NCBI GenBank assembly: GCA_964628035.1
Contig: CAZVPI010000004.1
Span: 99,636-163,635 of the forward strand
DNA from: UBA2199 sp964628035
Lineage (GTDB): Bacteria > Acidobacteriota > Aminicenantia > UBA2199
Length of the DNA: 64,000 bases
Direction: 5' to 3'
Part shown: in pieces, positions 51,849 to 60,157 of the stretch
How positions within the stretch are numbered: position 1 is the first letter of the stretch
How the letters are laid out: every line of letters starts with the position of its first letter
Notes under the pieces: generated by a model
Databases searched by the model: none
What the model saw: only the letters and a program-made list of their open reading frames with translations
Told to the model about the DNA's origin: nothing
Made by a program: the position numbers and the translations under genes

Positions 51849-53056
51849 TGCCCTATTATTCCTGCACCCTGGTGGACGAGCGCGGCCGCTTCCTGCGCCG
51901 CGAGCATTACGCCGAGAACCGCCGCGAGATCCTGCGCTCGCTGGAGGGGCTTGACGAGAAGCTGCTTTCGGTGCGCCGTCTGTGGTTCAAGGACTTTTCC
52001 CTCGGCAAGCTGTTCAAGCGCAAGATCGGCACCACCGAGTTCCTGCTGTTCAACCAGGAGATGATCACCCTGCTGAAGGCCGGCATCCCGGTGATCCGCG
52101 CCCTGGAGATCATCGTGCAGAACACCCCCTTCGGCGTGCTGCGCGAAGTCCTGTCCAAGGCCGCCGCCTCCATCCGCAACGGCGTGCAGATCTCCGAAGC
52201 GTTTTCCTCGTCGCAGATCCCCTTCGCCCGCATCTACCGCGCCTCGCTGCTGGCGGGCGAGCGCAGCGGCCACCTGGAGCAGGTGCTGGAGAAGTTCAAC
52301 GCCTACCTTTCCAAGATCAGCAACCTGCGCCGCAAGATCGTCGGCGGCCTGACCTACCCGGTCATCCTGCTGGCCTTCATGATCGCCATGGTGGGGATCA
52401 TCGCCGTTTTCGTCATCCCGCGCTTCTCCTCCTTCTTCAGCGACATGGACGCCCAGCTGCCGGCGGTGACGCTGTTCTTCATGACCGCCACCCAGTTCCT
52501 GCGCAACAACCTGCTGGCGATCGGCGGCGCCCTGCTGCTGGCCTACGCCGCCCTCCGCCTGCTGGAGCGGCTCAATCCCAGGGTGACGATCCTCGACCAG
52601 CTCAAGCTCAGGGTCCCCTTCCTGGGGCGCATCGCCCACGAGAACGCCGTCGCCGTATTCGCCCGCACGCTGTCCATCCTCATCTCGGGCGGCATCCCCG
52701 TCCCCGAGTCGGCCGAGATCGCCGTCGAGACCTTCGCCAACCGTTTTTACTACAACCAGGTGCGCGACCTGCCCGAGAAGATCCGCCAGGGCAACCTGCT
52801 GTCGGCCGCGCTGGAGGAGGCGCCGGTCATGCCGCGTATCCTGGTGGAGATGGTGCGCGTGGGCGAGACCTCGGGCAACCTGACGTCCGTCCTGGACGAG
52901 AGCGCCGAGTACTACGAGCGCTCGCTGGACAGCCGCATGAGCGCGTTGATTTCGCTCATCGAACCTGTTATAATCATCGGCTTGGGCATGGTAATCGCCT
53001 TGATGCTGGTTTCCGTCTATCTGCCGATTTTCAGCATCGTGGAGGTGGTCCGCTGA
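51848..53056 (+). CDS. pilC: Type IV pilus/type II secretion inner-membrane protein PilC/GspF
   Basis: 402 aa. Two GspF repeats, each a helical bundle (FNQEMITLLKAGIPVIRALEII and FARTLSILISGGIPVPESAEIA) with membrane segments at about 170-200, 220-240 and 375-395. It anchors the assembly ATPase and moves pilin subunits at the inner membrane. ATG 51848 overlaps the serS stop by 1 nt (TAATG). The Thr/Glu-rich patterns MVRVGETSGNL and YYERSLDSRM are family hallmarks. Confidence 0.93.
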   Translation: MPYYSCTLVDERGRFLRREHYAENRREILRSLEGLDEKLLSVRRLWFKDFSLGKLFKRKIGTTEFLLFNQEMITLLKAGIPVIRALEIIVQNTPFGVLREVLSKAAASIRNGVQISEAFSSSQIPFARIYRASLLAGERSGHLEQVLEKFNAYLSKISNLRRKIVGGLTYPVILLAFMIAMVGIIAVFVIPRFSSFFSDMDAQLPAVTLFFMTATQFLRNNLLAIGGALLLAYAALRLLERLNPRVTILDQLKLRVPFLGRIAHENAVAVFARTLSILISGGIPVPESAEIAVETFANRFYYNQVRDLPEKIRQGNLLSAALEEAPVMPRILVEMVRVGETSGNLTSVLDESAEYYERSLDSRMSALISLIEPVIIIGLGMVIALMLVSVYLPIFSIVEVVR

Positions 53057-54597
53057 GCAAGCCGATCCACATCGCCGACGTCAAAATCGATTACGCCCTG
53101 CTGTCGCGTTTTCCCGCCGAGTTCCTGATCAAGAACCTCTTTTTCCCCATCGAGGAGAACAACGGCTGCCTCTCGGTGGCCATGCCCGACCCCGACAACC
53201 TGGACAAGATCGGCATGATCGAGAACTTCACCCAGAAGAAGGTCGTCGCCTTCCTGGCCAACCGCGACGAGCTGGAGAAGTTCCTCAAGAAGAGCGACAC
53301 CTACACCAAGGTGCTGCGCGACAAGACCGAGACCTTCACGCTCAAACGCAGCGCCGAGGCCGAGGCCGACGAGGACGTCGTCACCATCGAGAGCATCACC
53401 GAGAGCGAGGAGGACGACTCGGTCATCAAGTTGCTGAACAACGTCATCCTGACGGCCGTGAACAAGAAGGCCTCTGACATCCACATCGAGATCAGCAGCG
53501 ACGCCCTGGTCATCAAGTACCGCATCGACGGCATCCTGCACCAGATCATGGAGCCGCTCGACAGCTCCTTCCACTCCTTCCTGCTCACCCGGCTCAAGGT
53601 CATCTCCGAGTTGGACATCGCCGAGAAGCGCGTGCCCCAGGACGGGCGCTTCCGCATGAAGTTCAAGCAGAAGACCATCGACTTCCGCGTCTCGATCATG
53701 CCCGGCATCTACGGCGAGAACGCCGTCATCCGCATCCTGGACCGCGAGATGATCACCGAGAACCTCGGCGAGCTGAAGCTGGACCAGCTGGGCTTCTCGC
53801 CCGACCTGCTGGAGAAGATCAACTACTACATCCGCCAGCCCTACGGCATGTTCCTGGTCACCGGCCCCACCGGCAGCGGCAAGACCACCACGCTCTACGC
53901 GGCGCTGAACGAGATCAAGGACCCGGCCGACAAGATCATCACCATCGAGGACCCGGTGGAATACCAGGTCGAGGGCATCATCCAGATCCCGGTCAACGAG
54001 AAAAAGGGGCTGACCTTCGCCCGCGGCCTGCGCTCCATCCTGCGCCACGACCCCGACAAGATCATGGTCGGCGAGATCCGCGACCCGGAAACGGCGCAGA
54101 TCGCCATCCAGTCGGCCCTGACCGGCCACCTGGTGTTCACCACCGTCCACGCCAACAACGTCTTCGACGTGCTCGGGCGCTTCATCCACATGGGGATCGA
54201 CACCTACAGCTTCCTCTCGGCCCTGAACTGCATCGCCGCCCAGCGCCTGGTGCGCGTGCTGTGCCCGCTGTGCAAGAAGCCCTACTCGCTGGCCAAGGCC
54301 GACCTGGCCTACAACCGCATCGACAAGGCGTTCTTCACCCAGCCCGTCTACCGCGCCGCCGGCTGCGAGGAGTGCTCGGGGCTGGGCTACGCCGGGCGCA
54401 CGGCCATCGGCGAGATCCTCGAGCTGACCGACGAGATCAAGGAGATGATCCTGGCCAAGAAGCCGACCTCGGAGATCAAAAAAGTAGCCATGGAGCAGGG
54501 CATGGTCCCCATCCGCCGCAACGGCCTGCTGCGCGTCAGGGCCGGCATGACCTCCCTCGAAGAGCTGAACCGGGTGACGGTCAAGGAATGGGTCTGA
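53053..54597 (+). CDS. pilB: Pilus assembly/secretion ATPase PilB/GspE, CTG start
   Basis: 514 aa. Starts at CTG 53053, overlapping the pilC TGA by 3 nt, with GGAGGT six nt upstream; no ATG fits the N-terminal MshEN-like domain (IHIADVKIDYALLSRFPAEF). Walker A GPTGSGKTT around K277, Asp box, Walker B and His box (VFTTVHANN) are intact, and the tetra-Cys zinc motif CPLC...CEEC is present. It powers pilus or pseudopilus polymerisation with PilC. Confidence 0.93.
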   Translation: MSKPIHIADVKIDYALLSRFPAEFLIKNLFFPIEENNGCLSVAMPDPDNLDKIGMIENFTQKKVVAFLANRDELEKFLKKSDTYTKVLRDKTETFTLKRSAEAEADEDVVTIESITESEEDDSVIKLLNNVILTAVNKKASDIHIEISSDALVIKYRIDGILHQIMEPLDSSFHSFLLTRLKVISELDIAEKRVPQDGRFRMKFKQKTIDFRVSIMPGIYGENAVIRILDREMITENLGELKLDQLGFSPDLLEKINYYIRQPYGMFLVTGPTGSGKTTTLYAALNEIKDPADKIITIEDPVEYQVEGIIQIPVNEKKGLTFARGLRSILRHDPDKIMVGEIRDPETAQIAIQSALTGHLVFTTVHANNVFDVLGRFIHMGIDTYSFLSALNCIAAQRLVRVLCPLCKKPYSLAKADLAYNRIDKAFFTQPVYRAAGCEECSGLGYAGRTAIGEILELTDEIKEMILAKKPTSEIKKVAMEQGMVPIRRNGLLRVRAGMTSLEELNRVTVKEWV

Positions 54598-55373
54598 GCG
54601 ATTTTTTCCTGCCCCAGCGCCTGCCGCGCCAGGTCCTCTTCGCCGGCGACCGCCGCGCCGAGGTCTTCCGTCTGCGCGGCGGCCGCGTACAGTCCACCAC
54701 CGAGGTGGCGGGCGCGGCGCTGGCCGAAGGCGAGGGCTGGGACGCGGCGCTCGACGCCCTGCGCGCCGAGGAGACCGGCCTGGTCTTGGGGGCCGCCCCC
54801 TTCATCTTCAACTTTTTCGAATTCGACAAGCTGCCCTGGCGCCGCCGGGCCCGCGCTGAGCTGATCGACTGGCGGCTGCAGAAGATCTTCCCCGACAACA
54901 TCGAGGCCTACCACCACCGCGTCTTCCGCCTGGACCGCAGGGGGGTGCTCTCGGTCCTGCTGCGCCGGTCGCTGCTGGAGCGGGCCGAGGAGGCGTTCGC
55001 CGCCAGGAACATCCCCCTGACCTACGTGGGCAGCTCCACCCTGGAGATGCTGGAGCGCGCCCGCCGCGCCCGGCCGGCCCCCGACTTCATCATCGAGCGC
55101 GACGGCTCCGGCTGCACCCTGCTCTTCCTGAGGCGGCGGCGCCCCGTCTACATCCGCAAGTTCCGCAGCGTCTCCGACGAGGAGACCGTCGCCGAGATCG
55201 ACAAGACCGTCCACTTCGTGCGCGGCCAGACGGGGACGGAGCCGCGCCGCTACTGGCTGCATGACCATCGGGGAGGCGAGGCCGCCGCGGCCTGCGAGCA
55301 GGCCCTCCAGGACCGCGACGCCTACGCGCGCCTGTCCGCCCCCCCGCAGCCGCACCTGCCCGGACGCCCATGA
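54588..55373 (+). CDS. PilM/GspL-like actin-fold protein, shortened
   Basis: 261 aa; starts at ATG 54588, 10 nt before the pilB stop. The position between pilB and the PilN-like gene, and stretches such as ELIDWRLQKIFPDNIEAYHHRVF and PDFIIERDGSGCTLLFLRRRRPVYIRKF, suggest a degenerate PilM/GspL actin-like module. Normal PilM is about 350 aa with an ATP-binding DIG motif near the N-terminus; none is visible, so nucleotide binding is doubtful. Cytoplasmic. The stop overlaps the next ATG (ATGA). Confidence 0.7.
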   Translation: MGLSDFFLPQRLPRQVLFAGDRRAEVFRLRGGRVQSTTEVAGAALAEGEGWDAALDALRAEETGLVLGAAPFIFNFFEFDKLPWRRRARAELIDWRLQKIFPDNIEAYHHRVFRLDRRGVLSVLLRRSLLERAEEAFAARNIPLTYVGSSTLEMLERARRARPAPDFIIERDGSGCTLLFLRRRRPVYIRKFRSVSDEETVAEIDKTVHFVRGQTGTEPRRYWLHDHRGGEAAAACEQALQDRDAYARLSAPPQPHLPGRP

Positions 55374-55912
55374 CCCGGCTCAACTGCAACCTCGCCCGCA
55401 CGCCGCACGTCGACGCGGCGCGCTTCGCCCTGCGCGCCGCACCGCTGCTGCTGCTGGCTCTGCTGCTGGCGGCGCTGGCCGCCGCCGTCGTGTCCGGGCG
55501 CCGCGAGCGCTCGCGCCTCGACGTCCGAGCCGCCGGCGAGGACCGGCGCCGCATCCAGGACGTGCGCCGGGACAGCCAGGTCCTGCGCCGGGAGATCGAG
55601 CGCCGCAGAAGGGAACTGGGCGGCCGCCTGGCCGCGGCCAACCGCCTGATCGAGCGCAAGAGCTTCTCCTTCCTCTCGCGCCTGGACTTCCTGGAACAGG
55701 CGGCCGGAGCCGGCATCCGCGTACGCAGCCTGTCGCTGGAGAACCAGCGCGACAGCCGGCTGCGGCTGGCGGTCAGCGCCCGCTCGCTGCCCGAGCTGTT
55801 CGCGTTTTACAAGAAGCTTTCCCCCTACGGGCTGGCCATCGACAACGAGACCCAGGCCCAGGATGACTACCGGGTCACGCTGAGCGTGAAGGTTCCCGAT
55901 GAAGGCCTATAA
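55370..55912 (+). CDS. PilN-like membrane protein
   Basis: 180 aa. Short cytoplasmic N-terminus beginning TRLNCNLARTP, which fits the NxN-type PilM-binding motif of PilN. One membrane segment (APLLLLALLLAALAAAVV) follows, then a coiled coil (about 45-95) and a ferredoxin-like periplasmic domain (IRVRSLSLENQRDSRLRLAVSARS, YRVTLSVKV). ATG overlaps the upstream stop by 4 nt and its own end overlaps the PilO-like start by 14 nt. Assigned from topology and order. Confidence 0.8.
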   Translation: MTRLNCNLARTPHVDAARFALRAAPLLLLALLLAALAAAVVSGRRERSRLDVRAAGEDRRRIQDVRRDSQVLRREIERRRRELGGRLAAANRLIERKSFSFLSRLDFLEQAAGAGIRVRSLSLENQRDSRLRLAVSARSLPELFAFYKKLSPYGLAIDNETQAQDDYRVTLSVKVPDEGL

Positions 55913-56420
55913 GATCATCCTGGCGGCGCTGCTAACGCTGCTGGCCCTTGGCGCGGCGGCGCTCCTCTTGGCCCTGGGCCAGGGCGCCGTGGCGGACCTG
56001 CGCCAGCGCAGCCAGGACCTGCGCGGCGAGACGCTGCGCCGCGAGCAGCAGGCGCTCGCCGTCCTGGCCGCCGAGCACGACGAGTGGAAGAAGCTGCCCG
56101 CCGCCCTGGAGGAGTTCCGCCGCGCCCACGTCATCAGCCTGGACGATTTCGCCCGCTTCCGCCGCGAGCTCAACCTGTGCATCGACGACAACGACCTGCC
56201 CGCCCCCGACATCGCCTTCCGCTTCGGCCCCGTCCGCGGCGGGCTGCAGACGGTGAGCTTCCAGTTCGTCCTGCGCGGCTCCTACCGCAGCCTGAAAAAA
56301 TTCATCCACGACATGGAGCGCAAGCCCAAGATGCAGTTTTTCACCGCCATCGACCTCAGCAGCGGTGACAGCGGCTCGGTCACGGGCCGCTTCAGCATGG
56401 AGGCCCATCTTGTCCCCTAA
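55899..56420 (+). CDS. PilO-like membrane protein
   Basis: 173 aa. One N-terminal membrane helix (ILAALLTLLALGAAALLLAL), coiled coil, then the PilO ferredoxin-like fold (ISLDDFARFRRELNLCIDD, TVSFQFVLRGSYRSLKKFIHDME, FSMEAHLVP). Partners with PilN in the inner-membrane alignment complex. Overlaps the genes on both sides. Confidence 0.8.
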   Translation: MKAYKIILAALLTLLALGAAALLLALGQGAVADLRQRSQDLRGETLRREQQALAVLAAEHDEWKKLPAALEEFRRAHVISLDDFARFRRELNLCIDDNDLPAPDIAFRFGPVRGGLQTVSFQFVLRGSYRSLKKFIHDMERKPKMQFFTAIDLSSGDSGSVTGRFSMEAHLVP

Positions 56421-56823
56421 AACCCTGGCTGCGGCCCTGGCCCTGGCCCTGGCGGCCGTTCCCGCGCGCGCCGAGCTGCTCAAGCTGTCGCTGCTGCAAA
56501 AGCCGGCGCCGCGCTTCACCCTGCGGCATGACCTGTTCGGCGGCGGCGAGCCCCCGGCGCCGCGCCCGGCCCAGGCGGCCGCCGCCCAGGCCGAGGCCCT
56601 GCAGCAGACCATCGCCGAGGAGATCGCCCAATCGGTGAGTTTCGAGGGTTTCATCCTCAAGAACGCCAAGCCCCTGGCGCTGCTCAACGTCAGCGGCGAC
56701 TACTTCACCGTGGCCGAGGGGGAAAGCATCCTGGGCAAGATCCGCGTGCTGACGATCACCCGCCAGGGAGTGACCATCGAGTACGACGGCGCCCCCTACG
56801 AGATCCGCAGCAAAGGAGACTGA
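56410..56823 (+). CDS. PilP-like secreted protein, TTG start
   Basis: 137 aa. TTG 56410 has GGAGG six nt upstream inside the previous gene; longer starts would destroy the signal peptide, which begins MSPKTLAAALALALAAVPARA. The mature part (SVSFEGFILKNAKPLALLNVSGDYFTVAEGESILGKIRVLTITRQGVTIEYDG-type sequence) is a small beta domain like PilP/GspC HR regions, which contact the secretin. Last periplasmic piece before the secretin gene. Confidence 0.75.
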   Translation: MSPKTLAAALALALAAVPARAELLKLSLLQKPAPRFTLRHDLFGGGEPPAPRPAQAAAAQAEALQQTIAEEIAQSVSFEGFILKNAKPLALLNVSGDYFTVAEGESILGKIRVLTITRQGVTIEYDGAPYEIRSKGD

Positions 56824-56824
56824 C

Positions 56825-58954
56825 ATGGCACCGCATGCGCACCCGGCCCGCTTGGCCCTTCTGCTTGTCGCCCTGCTCGTCGGACAGGGATGCCTGACCA
56901 CCAGCGCCGGCCTGCGCCAGGCGCGCGAGTTGTACCAGGTCGGTGATTTCGACCGCGCCCGCGAGCTCCTGCAGCGCGAGGCGGACGCCCATCCGGGCAA
57001 CAGCGAGATCCGCACCCTGCTGTTCCGCGCCCAGCTGGCCAGCTACTACGCCCACCTGCGGCAGGCGCGCCTGCGGCGGCGCGCCGGCGACCGGCCGGCG
57101 GCGGCGCAGGAGTACCAGAAGGCCCTGGCCGTCTTCGCCAACAACCCCGAGCTCAAGGCCGAGTACGACGCCTGGCTCAACCCGCGCCAGGCGGCGGCGG
57201 ACAAGTGGGCGCCGACGGTGGTGCCGCCGGTACAGCTGAAGGTGCGACCCGACGAGAAGGTCAGCCTGAGCCTGCGCAACACGCCGATCAGCAACATCTT
57301 CAAGAGCCTGGGCCGCACCTTCGGCGTCAGCTTCATCTTCGACAAGGACTTCCGCGACTTCCTGCACACGCTGGAGATCGAGAACGCCGGGTTCTTCGAG
57401 ATCCTGCGCGTGCTGTGCCTGGTCTCGTCGGCGCAGTACCGCGTGCTGGACCCGGCGACGGTCATCGTCTACCCCGACATCTTCGCCAAGAAGAAGGCCC
57501 TCGACCTGCGCGGCATCAAGACTTACTTCCTCTCCAACATCAAGGCCGAGGACGCGCGCAAGATCGTGCAGACCGTCTTCCGCGACGAGCAGCTGCTGGT
57601 CCAGGAGGATCCCCGCCTCAACGCCCTGGTCGTCCGCGGCGACTTCCAGTCGCTGGCCGACGTCGAGCGCTTCCTGGGCAAGATCGACAAGGAGAAGAAC
57701 GAGGTCGAGGTGCACATCGAGATCCTGGAGGTCAACCGCGTGCTGGCCCACAAGCTGGGGGCCGACTTCGGCACCGGCACCCTGGGCCTGGCCGCCGGCG
57801 TCGTGGGCGACGACGGCAAGGTCAACCCCACGCTGAACGTCGAGGACCTGAACGGAGTCAATTTTTTCATGACCCTGCCCTCGGTGGCCATGAACTTCCT
57901 GGAAGCCGACAGCCGCAGCAAGATCCTGGCCAAGCCCAACCTGCGCGGCGTCGACGGCGAGGAGATCTCCTTCATGGTCGGCGACGAGGTGCCGATCCCC
58001 GAGACCCAGTTCCAGGCCATCGCCGCCGGCGGCATCAACTCCTCGCCGGTAACCACCTACCGTTACCGCAACGTCGGCGTGGAGATCAAGGTCACCCCCT
58101 TCATCCACCAGGAGAACGAGGTGACCCTGAAGATCAAGCTGACGATCAACTTCATCTCTTCGGGCGCCTCCTCCTCGTTCCCCACCTTCGGCAAGCGCGA
58201 GATCGAGAACACTATCCGCCTGCGCGAGGGGGAGACCAACATCATCGGCGGCATGATCCGCGACGACGAGCGCGGCTCGCTGAACGGACTGCCGGGCCTG
58301 ACCAAGATCCCGCTGCTGGGCAAGCTGTTCGGCAACTCGGAAAAAAACATCAGCCAGACCGACCTGATCTTTTCCATCACCCCCAAGATCATCCGCCGTA
58401 CGCCGATCAGCGCCGAGGACCACCAGGCGATCTGGGGCAACGGCGAGCGGTCGGCGGGCGCCGGCGGCGCTCCCGCCGTTGAAGCGGACATGGAGGGGGA
58501 AGGGGCACCGCCCGAGGAGCCGGGCCAGGGCGAGCGGCCGGAGGCGCGCGGCGCCGGCGACGACCGCGTCACCATCAGCCCGGAGGAGGCCAGCCTGCCG
58601 GTCAACTCCGACGCCACCTTCACCCTGCGGCTGCTGGCCCAGACCTCCATCTCCAGCCTGTCGCTGCGCGGCGCCATCAGCGGCGGCCCCTGCGAGATCT
58701 TGGACCTGAACACCGACTCGCTGGACGCAAGCCAGGTGAAGGTCCTGAAGAGCGTCTCGGGAAACCGCTTCGACCTCGGCTTCTCCTTCAGCGGCGACAG
58801 CGCCCCCGCCCTGGCCGCCGCCGCCATCCAGCTGAAGGCCCGCTTCAGCAGCAAGGGCAATTACGTATTGAACATACAGAGCTCCGGCGCCTACGACGCC
58901 AAACGCAATCGCCTGCCGCTGGCGGGCGCCACCTGCCCGATCGCGGTCTATTGA
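56825..58954 (+). CDS. Secretin (PilQ/GspD family) lipoprotein with C-terminal cohesin-like domain
   Basis: 709 aa. Lipobox LVGQGC (Cys22-24 area), TPR-like segment 30-115, secretin N-domains (VSLSLRNTPISNIFKSL, LNALVVRGDFQSLADVERFLGKID), and the secretin core at about 290-510 (LEADSRSKILAKPNLRG, VTPFIHQENEVTLKIKL, GETNIIGGMIRD, NGLPGLTKIPLLGKLFG). Residues 575-709 follow a cohesin-type beta sandwich (VTISPEEASLPVNSDATFTLRL), seen in some GspD proteins of Deltaproteobacteria and Acidobacteria. No AMIN domain. AAAGGAG lies upstream. It forms the outer-membrane pore for the pilus or pseudopilus. Confidence 0.9.
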   Translation: MAPHAHPARLALLLVALLVGQGCLTTSAGLRQARELYQVGDFDRARELLQREADAHPGNSEIRTLLFRAQLASYYAHLRQARLRRRAGDRPAAAQEYQKALAVFANNPELKAEYDAWLNPRQAAADKWAPTVVPPVQLKVRPDEKVSLSLRNTPISNIFKSLGRTFGVSFIFDKDFRDFLHTLEIENAGFFEILRVLCLVSSAQYRVLDPATVIVYPDIFAKKKALDLRGIKTYFLSNIKAEDARKIVQTVFRDEQLLVQEDPRLNALVVRGDFQSLADVERFLGKIDKEKNEVEVHIEILEVNRVLAHKLGADFGTGTLGLAAGVVGDDGKVNPTLNVEDLNGVNFFMTLPSVAMNFLEADSRSKILAKPNLRGVDGEEISFMVGDEVPIPETQFQAIAAGGINSSPVTTYRYRNVGVEIKVTPFIHQENEVTLKIKLTINFISSGASSSFPTFGKREIENTIRLREGETNIIGGMIRDDERGSLNGLPGLTKIPLLGKLFGNSEKNISQTDLIFSITPKIIRRTPISAEDHQAIWGNGERSAGAGGAPAVEADMEGEGAPPEEPGQGERPEARGAGDDRVTISPEEASLPVNSDATFTLRLLAQTSISSLSLRGAISGGPCEILDLNTDSLDASQVKVLKSVSGNRFDLGFSFSGDSAPALAAAAIQLKARFSSKGNYVLNIQSSGAYDAKRNRLPLAGATCPIAVY

Positions 58955-59008
58955 GCCGCCGCCCGGCCGGCGGCAGTCTCCGGCCACGAAAAGAGTCTGG
59001 AGTTGGAC

Positions 59009-59030
59009 GGCGCCGGAGGTACCCGGCGCC
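59009..59030. terminator. Hairpin between secretin and HU genes
   Basis: GGCGCCGG-aggtac-CCGGCGCC is a perfect 8-bp stem with a 6-nt loop, 54 nt after the secretin stop. No T-run follows, so it may be a structural or factor-dependent end. Confidence 0.4.
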
Positions 59031-59107
59031 CCGGTTCACAAACGGGAGTGCTCACCCGCAGGGCGCGCCCCGCGCTCCCTGCGGCCGCGAAACGGATCCG
59101 AGGGCTC

Positions 59108-59380
59108 TTATTTGACGCGGTCTTTCAGCGCCTTGCCGGCCCTGAAAACCGGGACGTTCTTGGCCTTGATGGAGATCTTCTGGCCGGTCTTGGGGTTGAT
59201 GCCGATCTTCGCCTTGCGGTGGGCGACGGCGAAGGTGCCGAAGCCGACCAAGGTCACCTTGTTCTTTTTCTTCAGACAGGCGGCCACGGAATCGAGGAAG
59301 GCGTTGACCATCTTTTCGGTTTCGGACACTTTCAGGTTGGCGTTCTCGGCGATCGCCTTGACCAGTTCGGTTTTGTTCAT
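59108..59380 (-). CDS. hup: HU-family DNA-binding protein
   Basis: 90 aa, classic HU length. MNKTELVKAIAENANLKVSE start, GFGTFAVAHRKAKIGINPKTG with the DNA-minor-groove arm, and the Pro-flanked KISIKAKNVPVFRAGKALKD end. Bends and compacts DNA. ATG 59380 has AGGAGG at 5 nt behind a near-consensus promoter. Monocistronic, convergent with the secretin operon. Confidence 0.95.
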   Translation of the reverse strand: MNKTELVKAIAENANLKVSETEKMVNAFLDSVAACLKKKNKVTLVGFGTFAVAHRKAKIGINPKTGQKISIKAKNVPVFRAGKALKDRVK

Positions 59381-59398
59381 CGTTTCCTCCTGCGAAGG

Positions 59399-59427
59399 AT
59401 TGTAGGGACCGCATTCGCGAAAGTCAA
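59399..59427 (-). promoter_or_regulatory. Sigma70 promoter of the HU gene
   Basis: TTGACT (59427-59422), 17 nt, TACAAT (59404-59399) on the minus strand. Confidence 0.8.
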
Positions 59428-59546
59428 GCAAAAACAAGGGGTTTTTGAAATTTTTTCCCCGAAACCCTCTGCCAGACTGCCATTCGGGGAATCCACGGCG
59501 AAATATCCTCTCCAGAGGGGGACATCCGCGGCCGCTGCCGGCTCGC

Positions 59547-59575
59547 TTGTGGCGCGGAACGGCTTGGGGTATAAT
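59547..59575 (+). promoter_or_regulatory. Promoter of the coiled-coil/glycosyltransferase/thiI operon
   Basis: TTGTGG (59547-59552), 17 nt, TATAAT (59570-59575), leader of about 15 nt with AGGAGG before ATG 59597. Confidence 0.7.
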
Positions 59576-59596
59576 CACGGCGGCAGGAGGACCGCC

Positions 59597-60157
59597 ATGG
59601 AATCTTTCATCCAGGCCGCGCCGGAAATCAACGTCGACGAGATCATGGCCGCCATCCGCAGGCAGATCCAGGAAAAGAAGGACGCCGGCCTGCTGCGGCA
59701 GAGCGAGATCGACGAGATCGTGGAAATGGAGCTGCAGCCGCTCCCCGATTTCCTGGACATCCCCCACGTGTACGAGCCCATCCTCTATCCCGGCTTCGCC
59801 GAGAACATGGCGCCGCCGGCGCCGTTGGAGGAAGCCATCCAGGAAACGGGGCTGGCCAAGAGCCTGCTGAAGAAGGTCCGCAGCCTGCTGGCGCCCTGGA
59901 CGCGCTTCATGAACCGCCCGATGTACGTCGAGCTCAAGACCGGCATCAACGACCTGCAGAAGAAAGTGCCCATCATCCTGCAGAGCAGCGAGTACATCCG
60001 CCTGCTGCACAACGCCACCCACAACCTCATCGTCGAGGCCACGAAGCTGAAGACCGAAACGGAGCTGCTCAAGACGCGCCTGCGCGTGCTGGAGGACAAG
60101 ATGGAATTCCTGGAAAACCGCCAGCGGGCCATGGAGAAAAAGCTGACCAGCGAATGA
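59597..60157 (+). CDS. Coiled-coil protein upstream of a glycosyltransferase
   Basis: 186 aa. ATG 59597 has AGGAGG at 6 nt. The N-terminus (INVDEIMAAIRRQIQEKK) resembles the short motif at the start of proteins found with glycosyltransferases and methyltransferases in polysaccharide clusters; the C-terminal third is a coiled coil (EATKLKTETELLKTRLRVLEDKMEFLENRQ). No enzyme domain. It overlaps the glycosyltransferase ATG by 4 nt, so it may act as its scaffold or length regulator. Confidence 0.75.
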   Translation: MESFIQAAPEINVDEIMAAIRRQIQEKKDAGLLRQSEIDEIVEMELQPLPDFLDIPHVYEPILYPGFAENMAPPAPLEEAIQETGLAKSLLKKVRSLLAPWTRFMNRPMYVELKTGINDLQKKVPIILQSSEYIRLLHNATHNLIVEATKLKTETELLKTRLRVLEDKMEFLENRQRAMEKKLTSE

